Shown here: positions 16,468 through 25,109 of the stretch, piece after piece
How the letters are laid out: every line of letters begins with the position of its first letter
Position numbering within the stretch: position 1 is the first letter of the stretch
Assembly: GCA_017443065.1 (NCBI GenBank)
Contig: JAFSPF010000113.1
Coordinates: 1 to 64,000, forward strand
Direction: 5' to 3'
DNA from: Lachnospiraceae bacterium
GTDB lineage: Bacteria > Bacillota > Clostridia > Lachnospirales > Lachnospiraceae
Length of the DNA stretch: 64,000 nt
Translations under genes and position numbers: made by a program
The notes under the pieces: model-generated
Databases searched by the model: none
Told to the model about the DNA's origin: nothing
Seen by the model: only the letters and a program-made list of their open reading frames with translations

Positions 16468-18715
16468 TCTGCTCCCTCAATCCGGCGTAACGCACCGCCT
16501 GCTCCGTATTGTCCGTCATGGTATATACCGTCTGCTCGCTCCCTAAGATCACCACCAGCGAACGCGCCCTCGTCACGCCCGTATAAAGAAGGTTCCGGTT
16601 CATCAGAAGACGCGGACCGCCCAGCAGGGGCAGCACCACCGCAGGGTTCTCGCTCCCCTGGCTTTTGTGGATCGTCACCACATAGGCCAGCTCCAGCTCC
16701 TGCACGGAGGCGAAGGGATAGGTCACGCGCCGGCCCTCGTCAAATTCCACGACAAGAATGCGCAGCGCCTCGTTGATCTCTTTGACCACGCCCATGTCGC
16801 CGTTGAAGATGCCCGTTCCCCGCTCCGTCACGACACGCAGACGGCCGAGCACCTCCCACTCCGCCTGATAATTGTTTTTGATCTGCATGACCTTGTCGCC
16901 CTCACGCAGGGTCATGTCCCCGAAATCATATTCCCTCTTGCCGGGCGCGGGCGGATTGAGCTGGCTCTGCAGCGCCCGGTTCAGGGCGATCGTCCCCAGA
17001 TCCCCTTTTTTCATCGGCGTCAGCACCTGGATCTGTGACCGGGGCACGCCGAGATACGGCGGGAGCTTGTCCCGCACGAGCTCCACGATGTGCTTCGTGA
17101 TCACCCTGCTGTCGTCCCGTTTCATGAAAAAGAAATCCTTCGCGTGCGTGTCCAGCCGGACATGCACGCCGGCATTGATCTTATGCGCGTTGAGCACGAT
17201 GTCGCTCGCCTCCTCCTGACGGAAGATTTTCTGCAGCACGATCGTGGGAAAGCGTCCGCTGTCGATGAGATCACGCAGCACCTGTCCGGGGCCGACACTC
17301 GGCAGCTGCGCGGCATCCCCGACCAGCACCAGATGGGCGCCGGGCGGCACCGCCTTCAGGAGCGCGTGAAAGAGACGGATATCCACCATGGACATTTCAT
17401 CGATGATGATGCAGTCCGCCTCCAGCGGCATCTGTTCGTTGCGTTCAAAGCGCGGCCGCGAAAAACCGCCCTCCTCATCCGGCGCACCGTTCACCTCCAA
17501 AAGGCGGTGGATCGTCTTTGCCTCATAGCCCGTCGCCTCGCTCATGCGCTTGGCGGCGCGCCCGGTGGGGGCCGCAAGAAAGACCTCCATCCCTTCCGCG
17601 GCATAGTAACGCAGGATCGTGTTGATCGTTGTCGTCTTTCCGGTGCCGGGACCGCCCGTGAGGATGGTGACACCCCGCAGGGCGCTCTCCAATACCGCGC
17701 GCTCCTGCTCCTCGTCCGGCGTCACCCCGCTTTCCGCGATGATCCTCTTTACCCGCTGCCGGATCTTCTCCCCGGAGATCCGGCCCGCGCTGTCCCCCGC
17801 TTCCTTCAGTCTGCGCAGAAGAAAGGCGCAGTCCCGCTCCATCCGGTAAAGATGCGCGTCATACACCTTGGTCCGCGCGTCCGTGAGCGGCACCTCCTCC
17901 TCCGTATCCGGTAACAGACAGACCACGCGGGACGCAATCTGCAGCTGCAGCAGCTCCTTTGCAAAGCGTCCCCCGTCCTCCCCGATTCCCAGAAGCGCCT
18001 GCGCTTCGCGCACCAGGACATCCCCCGGCAGATAGCAGTTGCCCTCCTGCGACGCACGCGACAGGGTATAAAGGAGACCGCCGCGGATGCGGTAGGCGTC
18101 ATCCGCCGTCATGCCGCTTTTCATGGCGATCTCGTCCGCCGTCTTAAAGCCGATGCCCTCAATGTCATCCGCCAGCCGGTAGGGATTCGTGCGGAGCACG
18201 GTATAAACCTCATCCCCGTACCGCTTCAGGATCCGCGTCGCCAGAACGCCGCCGATCCCGTAGCCCTGCAAGAAGACCATGGCATCCCTGGCCTCACGTT
18301 TTTCTTCCATGGCAAGCGCAATCTCACGCGCTTTTCTTAAGGAGATTCCCTTGACCTCCGCAAGCCGCTCCGGCTCATCCTCCATCACGCGGAAGGTATC
18401 GTCGCCGAAGCGCTTCACGATGCGCGAAGCCAGCGCCTCACCGATGCCCTTCACCGCACCGGAGGCAAGATAGCGTTCGATCTGCACCGCCCCGTCCGGC
18501 AGGATGACGCGGTAGGACGATGCCCGGAACTGTTCCCCGTAAACCGGATGAGAGGACCGGAGACCCTCCGCCTCAATGATGTCTCCCGCATCCACCGCCG
18601 GCAGCGTTCCGACGACCGTCTCTTCCTCCCCGTCCACGGAGATCGTCAGTACCGTATAGCCGTTGTCCGCATTGCGGAAAACAACGCTTTTCACGTACCC
18701 CTTGATGCTCTCCAT
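16439..18715 (-). CDS. recD2: RecD2-type ATP-dependent DNA helicase
   Basis: A 758-residue SF1B 5'-3' helicase involved in DNA repair and replication-fork maintenance without RecBC. The N-terminal region (about 1-310) has the helix-hairpin-helix rich RecD2 extension; helicase motif I is GGPGTGKTT, motif II DEMS, and the C-terminal UvrD_C_2-type segment includes YAVTIHKSQG-like VTIHKSQGSE. ATG 18715 gives the usual MESIKGYV start. No Shine-Dalgarno precedes it; instead a palindrome GCTAAT-AA-ATTAGC (18717-18730) ends one base upstream of the ATG. Possible promoter elements (TTGCGT, 17 bp, TAATTT) would put the transcription start at or next to the ATG, so this mRNA may be leaderless. Confidence 0.92.
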   Translation of the reverse strand: MESIKGYVKSVVFRNADNGYTVLTISVDGEEETVVGTLPAVDAGDIIEAEGLRSSHPVYGEQFRASSYRVILPDGAVQIERYLASGAVKGIGEALASRIVKRFGDDTFRVMEDEPERLAEVKGISLRKAREIALAMEEKREARDAMVFLQGYGIGGVLATRILKRYGDEVYTVLRTNPYRLADDIEGIGFKTADEIAMKSGMTADDAYRIRGGLLYTLSRASQEGNCYLPGDVLVREAQALLGIGEDGGRFAKELLQLQIASRVVCLLPDTEEEVPLTDARTKVYDAHLYRMERDCAFLLRRLKEAGDSAGRISGEKIRQRVKRIIAESGVTPDEEQERAVLESALRGVTILTGGPGTGKTTTINTILRYYAAEGMEVFLAAPTGRAAKRMSEATGYEAKTIHRLLEVNGAPDEEGGFSRPRFERNEQMPLEADCIIIDEMSMVDIRLFHALLKAVPPGAHLVLVGDAAQLPSVGPGQVLRDLIDSGRFPTIVLQKIFRQEEASDIVLNAHKINAGVHVRLDTHAKDFFFMKRDDSRVITKHIVELVRDKLPPYLGVPRSQIQVLTPMKKGDLGTIALNRALQSQLNPPAPGKREYDFGDMTLREGDKVMQIKNNYQAEWEVLGRLRVVTERGTGIFNGDMGVVKEINEALRILVVEFDEGRRVTYPFASVQELELAYVVTIHKSQGSENPAVVLPLLGGPRLLMNRNLLYTGVTRARSLVVILGSEQTVYTMTDNTEQAVRYAGLREQIEQMDQSLS

Positions 18716-18762
18716 TGCTAATAAATTAGCAGATTGGCCGCCGGTACGCAAGGGGCATCCGC

Positions 18763-18791
18763 TTTACAAAAAAACGCTCTTCCTCTATACT
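18763..18791 (+). promoter_or_regulatory. Promoter placing transcription start at the ATG of the transferase gene
   Basis: A TTTACA -35 hexamer (18763-18768) and TATACT -10 hexamer (18786-18791) are separated by exactly 17 bp. The ATG at 18799 starts 7 nt after the -10, which is where sigma-A-type transcription would begin. There is no ribosome-binding site between. The sequence therefore predicts a leaderless or near-leaderless transcript. It diverges from recD2, whose possible -10 stands at the same 7-nt distance from its ATG. Confidence 0.6.
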
Positions 18792-18798
18792 TCTTACT

Positions 18799-20067
18799 AT
18801 GCGTTTGTATATCGATCCCGGCACCGGGAGCATGCTGTTTACCATACTGATCGGCGCGATTTCCAGCCTCGTGTTCTTCGGCAGAAAGCTTTTGCTGAAG
18901 GCCAGCTTTGTGCTGCACGGAGGCAAGGCGGTGAAGAGCGAAAGCGGTGACCGTATTCCGATCGCCATCTTCTCCGACCACAAACGATACTGGAACGTGT
19001 TTCAGCCTGTCTGCGACGAGCTGGAGAAGCGCGGCGCAAGGGCGGAGTTTATGACGGCATCGTCGGATGACCCCGCGCTGGAGGCGGAATATCAATATGT
19101 GACAACGCGCTTCATCGGCGAGGGCAATGCCGCCTTCGCAAAGCTTAACATGCTGAAGGCGGATGTCATTCTGTCCACGACACCGGGGCTGGACGTGTAT
19201 CAATGGAAGCGCTCCAAATACGGCGGGTATTACGTGCATGTGCTGCACGCCGCCAATGACCCTGTCACCTACCGGATGTTCGGACTGGATTATTATGATG
19301 CCGTCCTTCTCTCCGGCAATTATCAGATCGGACAGTACCGCGCGCTGGAGCAGAAGCGCGGCCTGCCCGCAAAGGAGCTCCGCCTCATGGGGCTGCCGCA
19401 CATGGACGCGCTCGCCGCGCGTCTGCAGAATGCGGGCACGGAAACGCATGAGGGACGGAACGTGCTGCTGGCGCCCTCCTGGGGCATCAACGGCATCTTC
19501 AGCGTTTACGGCGCGTCCATCATCGATGCGCTCCTTGCGGCCGGACACCACGTCATCCTCCGTCCGCATCCGCAGTCCCTGACCTCCGAAAAGGAAATGA
19601 TCGACGCGCTGCGTGCGCAGTTCCCGGACAGCGACCGCATCGAATGGAATTTTGACAATGACAACTTTGAGGTGCTGCGCCGCTCCGACATCCTGATTTC
19701 GGATTTCTCCGGCGTCATCTTTGAGTTTTCCCTGGTCTTTGACAAGCCCGTGATCTATGCGGACACCTCCTTTGACACGGGGCCCCTGGACGCCTGGTGG
19801 CTGGACGAAGAGCTCTGGACCTTTACCGCACTGCCCAGGATCGGTCACGCGCTCACAAAGGAAGACCTGCCCCGCATCGGAGAGGTGATCGAGCACTGCC
19901 TGACGGATGATGCCTTTGCCAAGGCACGCGCCGAGGTGCGCGATGAAACCTGGGTGTGCCGCGGGGAAAGCGCCGCGCTGATCGCGGATTATCTTATTGA
20001 GAAGCAGAAATCATTGACGGCACCGGCCGGCATGCCGGAGGAGGCACCTGCACCGCAGGCTTCGTAA
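18799..20067 (+). CDS. Membrane-tethered CDP-glycerol glycerophosphotransferase-family protein
   Basis: A 422-residue GT-B-like transferase of the TagB/TagF family, which builds polyol-phosphate polymers such as teichoic acids at the cytoplasmic face. It begins with the motif YIDPGTGSMLF (4-14), which leads into one membrane helix (about 9-30), an anchor often seen in envelope polysaccharide proteins. The C-terminal half has the family motifs RPHPQS and the SDFSG...FE segment (LISDFSGVIFEFS). The substrate could be CDP-glycerol, CDP-ribitol or another polyol donor. The gene is followed 10 nt later by the YidC/sulfatase-like fusion, so both probably act in one teichoic-acid-like pathway. It has its own promoter and no Shine-Dalgarno. 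Confidence 0.85.
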   Translation: MRLYIDPGTGSMLFTILIGAISSLVFFGRKLLLKASFVLHGGKAVKSESGDRIPIAIFSDHKRYWNVFQPVCDELEKRGARAEFMTASSDDPALEAEYQYVTTRFIGEGNAAFAKLNMLKADVILSTTPGLDVYQWKRSKYGGYYVHVLHAANDPVTYRMFGLDYYDAVLLSGNYQIGQYRALEQKRGLPAKELRLMGLPHMDALAARLQNAGTETHEGRNVLLAPSWGINGIFSVYGASIIDALLAAGHHVILRPHPQSLTSEKEMIDALRAQFPDSDRIEWNFDNDNFEVLRRSDILISDFSGVIFEFSLVFDKPVIYADTSFDTGPLDAWWLDEELWTFTALPRIGHALTKEDLPRIGEVIEHCLTDDAFAKARAEVRDETWVCRGESAALIADYLIEKQKSLTAPAGMPEEAPAPQAS

Positions 20068-20077
20068 AGGCATTTCT

Positions 20078-22693
20078 ATGGGAAGTTTTTTATACAACCT
20101 GATTCTCCGGCCCCTCATTTTCCTGCTCGAAGTCATCTTTGTCCTGCTACACCGGCTCATTGGAAGTCCGGGACCGGTGCTGATGTTCTTAAGTCTTGTC
20201 GTTTCCCTGCTGACCCTGCCGCTGTACCGCCGCGCGGAGCAGATGCAGGAGGAGGAGCGCGAACGCGTGCTTTCCATGGAGCCGGTGGTCCGCCAGATCC
20301 GGGCGGTCTTCTCCGGCAACGAACGGCGGATGATGCTGGATACCTATTACCGCCAGCGTTCCTATACGCCGCTGCAGTCCCTGCGCAGTGCGCTTTCGCT
20401 GCTGCTGCAGATTCCTTTTTTTATGGCCGCGTATTCCTATCTTTCCTCCCTGGAAACACTGCAGGGGGCGTCCTTCCTCTTCCTGAGGGACCTCGGCGCG
20501 CCGGACGCGCTGCTCGCCCTCGGCGATATCCGGATCAACCTGCTGCCCGTGCTGATGACCTTGCTCAACGTCCTCTCCGGCATGGTTTACACGAAGGGCT
20601 TTCCGCTCCGGGAGAAGCTGCAGACCTACGGTCTGGCGCTGCTCTTCCTTGTGCTGCTGTACCGTTCCCCTGCGGGACTGGTGCTGTACTGGACCTGTAA
20701 CCAGGTCTTCTCGCTGTTGAAGAATCTGCTCGCGAAGCATCTGCACGGGACAGGGACTGCCGCAGAGCGCGCCGCCGCCGACAACGCGGACGACGTTCCG
20801 GAGGAGGCTGTCGGCAAAAAGAAGAAGCCTTCGGTACGCCTTGCGCTGTTCCTTGCGGGCGGCATCTGCCTGACCCTGCTGACCGGCACGCTCATTCCCT
20901 CCGCCCTGATTGAGGACGAACCCCTGGCATTTTTACAGTCGGACTTTTTTTATCATCCGCTGCGGCTCGTCTTCACGACAAGCACCGTCGCGGCCGGACT
21001 CTTTCTCTTCTGGGGCGGCGTGATGTATTACATGGGAAACGAAACGCTGCGCCGCGCCCTCGGCACGCTGTATGCCGTTCTCTTTGTCACGGGGCCCGTC
21101 AACTACATGCTTTTCGGACGGGGCCTCGGCATCATCACCTCGGATCTGGTCTTTGAAAACAATCCGGTCCGCTCCGTCCCGCAGATTCTTCTGAACCTGC
21201 TGGTCCTGCTGGTCCCGGCGGCGGTCGTCATCCTTCTGTCCCGCGCAAAGCCGGCGCTTCTGTGCTACGGCTCCGGTGTTCTCGCCGCGGCCATACTGGT
21301 CTTAAGCATTATGAACTTTACAACGATCGCGGAGGTGATCGGCAAAAGCAGACCGCCGGAGGAATTCGCGGCAAGGGAGCGCCTCTATACGGAGGACGGG
21401 GAGCTGCGCGGCATTCTGCCCTTCTCCTCCTCCGGAAAAAACGTTGTTGTCATCATGCTGGACCGCGCGATCGGCGCCTATGTGCCCTTCCTGGTGCAGG
21501 AAAAGCCGGAGCTGGCGGAGCTGTTTTCCGGCTTCACCTATTATCCGAACACGCTCTCCCACGGCACCTACACGATCTTCGGCGCACCGGAGCTTTTCGG
21601 CGGATACGAATACACGGTGCCGGCGCTGAATGACCGCAAAGACGCGCGTCTTGCAGACAAGCACAACGAAGCGCTGAAGGTCATGCCCGCCCTGTTTTCG
21701 GAACACGGCTTTGATGTGACGGTCTGTGATCCGCCCTACGCCGGGTACACATGGATTCCGGATCTGACGATTTACAATGATCTTCCGGGGGTCAATGCCT
21801 ATATCACGGAGGGACTGCTTTCGGACACCGTTGTGGATTTTCAGTCGGCGGAGCATATCCGGAGGCTGGACAGAAACCTCTTTTTCTACAGCCTGTTCAA
21901 GGCCTCGCCCCTGTTCCTGCAGCCCTTCATTTATGACAGCGGCGCCTATCTGGGCACGGCGATCGAGTTAAACTATCCGCGGCTCTTCATCGACAGCTTT
22001 TCCGTGCTGACCAATCTGATTCCGTTGACGGAGGTGCGTGATACGGCGGACGGACAGCTTCTGCTTCTGCAGAACGCGACCACGCACGAACCGGTCGAGC
22101 TGCAAAAGCCGGAGTACTACCCCTCCCCGCATGTGAACAACGCCGCCTTTCCGCAGGAGACGGAGGTGACGCTTCCGGACGGCAACACAATGTACATGCA
22201 CAATGGCGCCCATATCACGCACTATCACGTGAACATGGCGGCGCTGCTGCAGATCGGCAAATGGCTCGATCATCTCCGGGAGGAGGGCGTTTATGACAAC
22301 ACGCGCATCATCATTACTTCGGATCACGGCCGTCATGTGGGACAGTTTCCCGCGCTGATCGTGGATCAGGACTGGGACGCGGCACGCGCCAATCCGCTGT
22401 TGCTGGTGAAGGACTTTGGCGCTTCGGGTCCGATGCGGACCTCGGAGGAGTTCATGACGATTGCCGATGTGCCGACCCTTGCGACGGAGGGCGTGATTGC
22501 GCACCCCGTCAATCCGTACACCGGAACGGTCCTGGACACAAAAGAAAAAGACGCGCATGATCAGCGCGTCACGACGTCCCACCGCTGGGATCCCGCTTAC
22601 CACGGGGAATATGCCTTTGACTTAAGCGACGGCTACTGGTACCGCGTGTCGGAGGATATTCGCATCAGGGAGAATTGGGTGCGGGAAGAGTGA
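20078..22693 (+). CDS. Fusion of YidC/Oxa1-like membrane domain and sulfatase/LTA-synthase-like domain
   Basis: An 871-residue protein. Residues 1-225 resemble the YidC/Oxa1 insertase core: membrane segments, a charged cytoplasmic hairpin rich in Glu/Arg/Gln, and an IPFFMAAYSYL segment. After a charged linker (225-250) come about seven more hydrophobic segments (255-440). The C-terminal part (about 450-870) is an alkaline-phosphatase-superfamily domain likely outside the cell: a metal-binding Asp in VIMLDR (about 461), candidate nucleophile Thr497 or Thr499 in HGTYTIFG, and the metal-binding TSDHGRH at about 747-753. Lipoteichoic acid synthases share this membrane-plus-sulfatase design but not a YidC-like front. 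Paired with the CDP-glycerol-type transferase, a role in polymer transfer is likely; the function of the YidC-like part is open. Confidence 0.75.
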   Translation: MGSFLYNLILRPLIFLLEVIFVLLHRLIGSPGPVLMFLSLVVSLLTLPLYRRAEQMQEEERERVLSMEPVVRQIRAVFSGNERRMMLDTYYRQRSYTPLQSLRSALSLLLQIPFFMAAYSYLSSLETLQGASFLFLRDLGAPDALLALGDIRINLLPVLMTLLNVLSGMVYTKGFPLREKLQTYGLALLFLVLLYRSPAGLVLYWTCNQVFSLLKNLLAKHLHGTGTAAERAAADNADDVPEEAVGKKKKPSVRLALFLAGGICLTLLTGTLIPSALIEDEPLAFLQSDFFYHPLRLVFTTSTVAAGLFLFWGGVMYYMGNETLRRALGTLYAVLFVTGPVNYMLFGRGLGIITSDLVFENNPVRSVPQILLNLLVLLVPAAVVILLSRAKPALLCYGSGVLAAAILVLSIMNFTTIAEVIGKSRPPEEFAARERLYTEDGELRGILPFSSSGKNVVVIMLDRAIGAYVPFLVQEKPELAELFSGFTYYPNTLSHGTYTIFGAPELFGGYEYTVPALNDRKDARLADKHNEALKVMPALFSEHGFDVTVCDPPYAGYTWIPDLTIYNDLPGVNAYITEGLLSDTVVDFQSAEHIRRLDRNLFFYSLFKASPLFLQPFIYDSGAYLGTAIELNYPRLFIDSFSVLTNLIPLTEVRDTADGQLLLLQNATTHEPVELQKPEYYPSPHVNNAAFPQETEVTLPDGNTMYMHNGAHITHYHVNMAALLQIGKWLDHLREEGVYDNTRIIITSDHGRHVGQFPALIVDQDWDAARANPLLLVKDFGASGPMRTSEEFMTIADVPTLATEGVIAHPVNPYTGTVLDTKEKDAHDQRVTTSHRWDPAYHGEYAFDLSDGYWYRVSEDIRIRENWVREE

Positions 22694-22704
22694 ATGTGGG
22701 AGGA

Positions 22705-22867
22705 ATGAAAAACCACGGATTGCTCCGTGCTTCGCACTCCCGCAATCCTGAAAACACTCGGAATCCGCGCTGTCGCGCTACTTCCTCGTGTTTTCGGCGC
22801 TCGCAACATGAAACCGGCATTGATGCAAGCATCATGCCGGCTTCACATTGCTCACTTGGTTTTTCAT
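22705..22867. repeat. Structured intergenic element, copy A
   Basis: Nested inverted repeats fill the gap between two convergent genes and run into the flgJ 3' end. Outer arms are 22705-22715 and 22857-22867 (11 bp perfect). Inside are: a hairpin with stem GGATTGC/GCAATCC around GTGC-ttc-GCAC; the core CTCGGAA...GCGC-tgtc-GCGC...TTCCTCG (22757-22788) flanked by AAAACAC/GTGTTTT; then CGGCGCTCGC, ATG, and the stem-loop 22814-22840 whose tip is GATGCAAGCATC. The same order of parts recurs at 23230-23351 and 61125-61256. The last stem-loop could serve as a terminator for both flanking genes, though it has no T-run. Confidence 0.55.
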
Positions 22868-23215
22868 GTTTTCGTACATCATCTGCGCAATTCCCAAGCC
22901 CTGCGTTTCCGTCGCGGTTTTGCTCAGCTCCTGTAAGGTGTGATCCTTGAAGAAATCCACGAGCCTGCTTGTGCCGTCCGTGCTGTCGCTGCCGGACTCC
23001 CGCTTGAAGAAGTCCACGGACTTCTGCATCTGCTTGAACACCTGCTCCAAAAGATAAGCCTCGAATTCCTTGCAGGCGCTCATCAGCTCCTCGTCGGTCG
23101 CGGCCTCCGAGGTGCGCTTCGCCGTCTCACGCAGCTTTTCGACATTTGCGCGCTGCGCGTCCTGTATGGCAAATTCGGTTGCGAGATTGGCGTTTGATAA
23201 ACTGTTTAGTTCCAT
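22832..23215 (-). CDS. flgJ: Flagellar rod-binding protein (FlgJ N-terminal domain type)
   Basis: A 127-residue protein matching the rod-binding domain of FlgJ without the muramidase domain, as usual in Bacillota. The conserved pattern is a helical region with CKEFEAYLLEQVFKQM followed by an amphipathic C-terminus. It would help assemble the rod across the envelope. ATG 23215 has GGAGG eight bases upstream; an ATG six codons earlier lies inside that ribosome-binding site and is rejected. It follows flgG after a 141-nt gap filled by structured element B, and its last codons lie inside element A. Confidence 0.85.
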   Translation of the reverse strand: MELNSLSNANLATEFAIQDAQRANVEKLRETAKRTSEAATDEELMSACKEFEAYLLEQVFKQMQKSVDFFKRESGSDSTDGTSRLVDFFKDHTLQELSKTATETQGLGIAQMMYENMKNQVSNVKPA

Positions 23216-23229
23216 GGTGAGTTCCTCCG

Positions 23230-23351
23230 CCATGCTCTTTACTCGGAAATGCTTCGCATTTCCTCGTTATCCGGCTTCGCCGTATGTCAATTTGCCGATG
23301 CCTGCGCCTGCCTGCAAGCAGTCGTCGCAGTCCCGTCAAATTGTCGCATGG
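23230..23351. repeat. Structured intergenic element, copy B
   Basis: Located between the flgG stop and the flgJ start. Outer arms CCATGC (23230-23235) and GCATGG (23346-23351). The core at 23242-23266 is CTCGG-AAATGC-ttc-GCATTT-CCTCG, followed by a second small hairpin CCGGCTTCGCCG, then ATG, then a long stem CAATTTG/CAAATTG enclosing CTGCG/CGCAG and the tip CTGCAAGCAG. The order matches copies A and C although the stems differ in sequence, which suggests that pairing is maintained. Confidence 0.6.
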
Positions 23352-23356
23352 CTCAT

Positions 23357-24181
23357 TTAACGCTTAAGCTGGTTCGCCGTCTGCATCATCGCGTCGGTGG
23401 TGGTGATGACCGTGGAGTTCATTTCGTAGGCACGCTGCGCGACGATGAGGTTGACCATTTCCGTGGCCACGTTGACGCCGGAGCCTTCCAGATATCCCGT
23501 CGCGATCGAGCTCTTCCGCAGGGCATCGTTCGTCGCCTCGTTCATGACGGGGCCGGAGGCCACCGTCTCCGCAAAGGCGGTATTGCCGACGCGCTCCAGG
23601 CCGCCCGGGTTGTTGAACTGCCACAGGCCGATCGTCTGTCCGACGGGCTGCGGGACATCGTCCTCATCCGGATACAGGATGCTGCCGTCCTTCGCGATCG
23701 AAAGCTTGGAGGCAATCAGCCCTTCCCCGACGCGGATCTCATTGCCCTCGGTATTTAAGATCGGATTGCCCTCGGAATTCGTCAGCACCAGCTCCGTGCC
23801 CTCCAGGTTGCCGAGCGCCCAGGTGAAATCACCGTTACGCGTGTAACGGATCTCTCCGGTCTCGTTGTGAAAGGCAAACATGCCCTCGCCCTGGATGGCG
23901 ATGGCGGTATTGGAATCATTGGCCAGAAGCGCGCCCTGGTTGAAGAAGTTGGTGATCGCGTTGACGCGCACGCCCAGGCCCACTTCGGAATCCGTCGGCT
24001 TGGGATCTCCGTTGGCGGTGGTCGAAGGGGACTGCAGGTCCTGATAAAGCAGGGACTTGAACTGCACGCCCTGCGCCTTGTAGCCGACGGTGTTGACGTT
24101 CGCCATGTTGTTGGCGATCGTGTCCACGTTCGTCTGCTGCGCGTTCATGCCCGCCGCGCCTGTCCATAAACTGCGTACCAT
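23357..24181 (-). CDS. flgG: Flagellar basal-body distal rod protein FlgG
   Basis: A 274-residue extracytoplasmic rod protein. The N-terminal Flg_bb_rod motif NNMANVNTVGYK is at about 19-30, and the C-terminal motif VNLIVAQRAYEMNS with a final coiled region is present; these two ends pair in the assembled rod. ATG 24181 follows GAGGAG with 7-nt spacing and gives MVRSLWTGAAGM, the usual start; the frame stays open 51 nt further upstream but without support. It is the second rod gene after flgF in the mreB-flgF-flgG order known from Bacillus (mbl-flhO-flhP). Confidence 0.93.
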   Translation of the reverse strand: MVRSLWTGAAGMNAQQTNVDTIANNMANVNTVGYKAQGVQFKSLLYQDLQSPSTTANGDPKPTDSEVGLGVRVNAITNFFNQGALLANDSNTAIAIQGEGMFAFHNETGEIRYTRNGDFTWALGNLEGTELVLTNSEGNPILNTEGNEIRVGEGLIASKLSIAKDGSILYPDEDDVPQPVGQTIGLWQFNNPGGLERVGNTAFAETVASGPVMNEATNDALRKSSIATGYLEGSGVNVATEMVNLIVAQRAYEMNSTVITTTDAMMQTANQLKR

Positions 24182-24290
24182 GATGCTGCTCCTCGATCCC
24201 CTGAACTGCGGCTCCTCTCCCGCCGCTGTCATTCCTTTATCCTGCTGCCGTGGCGCACCTTACGTCACCGCACGCTTCCCCGTACAAATA

Positions 24291-25097
24291 TTATGCCAGA
24301 CGTCCCACCTGCGAAACCGCCGTCTCCAGCGTCGTGTTGACGGACTGGATCATGGTGGAATTCGCCTCGTACTGTCTCTGGACGGCGATCATGTTGACCA
24401 TCTCATCCACCGTGGAGACATTCGACTGCTCCAGATATCCCTGATACACCTGCGCCGTCGCGGGGATCTGCACCGCGTCCTCCGTCGGCTCAAAGAAGTT
24501 TTCGCCGTAGCGCCAGAGCGTATCATAATCCTCAAAATCCGCGAGACCGATCTGCCCCACGACCGCGCCGCTCTGCCAGATCTGTCCCTGGGAGTTCACG
24601 CTTGTGCTGGTGTCCAGCGGATCCAGGACGATGTGATTGCCCTGCGGATCCAGGACGTAATCCCCTTCCTGCGTGACGAGCGTGCCGTCCTGACGCAGGG
24701 TGAAGTTGCCGTCGCGCGTGTACATGACGTTCGTCTGATTCGCCTCGTCGCGCCGGATGTTTTCCGCCTTATTCGTATATTCGATCATGAAAAAGCCGTT
24801 GCCCGAAAGGGCGAAGTCAAAGGTCTCATCCGTGACCCTAAACGGCCCCTGGGACCAGTCCACATAGGTCTCGCCGAGCTTGACGCCTAAGTTTAAGGTG
24901 CCGATCTGTCTTGTCGTGAAGGGGGCTTCGGAACGGTCCTTGATCTTTAAGCCCAGTACATCGGAGAAGGGCTGTGAGACGCTGCCCTCTTTCTTGAAGC
25001 CGGTGGTGTTGACGTTGGCGAGGTTGTTCGCCACGACGTCCATGCGGTTCTGTTCGTTGCGCATGCCGCTCCATGCGGTGTAGAGGCCCTTGATCAT
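24291..25097 (-). CDS. flgF: Flagellar basal-body rod protein FlgF/FlhO type
   Basis: A 268-residue flagellar rod/hook-family protein. It starts MIKGLYTAWSGM and contains NNLANVNTTGFK at about 23-34, the signature of the FlgF/FlgG family; the C-terminus has VNMIAVQRQYEANS. Paired with the following flgG gene it matches FlhO/FlhP of Bacillus. It begins 12 nt after the mreB-type gene stop; a 109-nt spacer without obvious genes separates it from flgG. Which of FlgF or FlgG it equals functionally is by position. Confidence 0.9.
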   Translation of the reverse strand: MIKGLYTAWSGMRNEQNRMDVVANNLANVNTTGFKKEGSVSQPFSDVLGLKIKDRSEAPFTTRQIGTLNLGVKLGETYVDWSQGPFRVTDETFDFALSGNGFFMIEYTNKAENIRRDEANQTNVMYTRDGNFTLRQDGTLVTQEGDYVLDPQGNHIVLDPLDTSTSVNSQGQIWQSGAVVGQIGLADFEDYDTLWRYGENFFEPTEDAVQIPATAQVYQGYLEQSNVSTVDEMVNMIAVQRQYEANSTMIQSVNTTLETAVSQVGRLA

Positions 25098-25109
25098 GTT
25101 CCTTTCTCC

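Noticed and set aside
24090..24890. A long plus-strand frame across flgG and flgF
   Set aside because: It runs antisense to two well-identified flagellar genes, has no ribosome-binding site and no family pattern.
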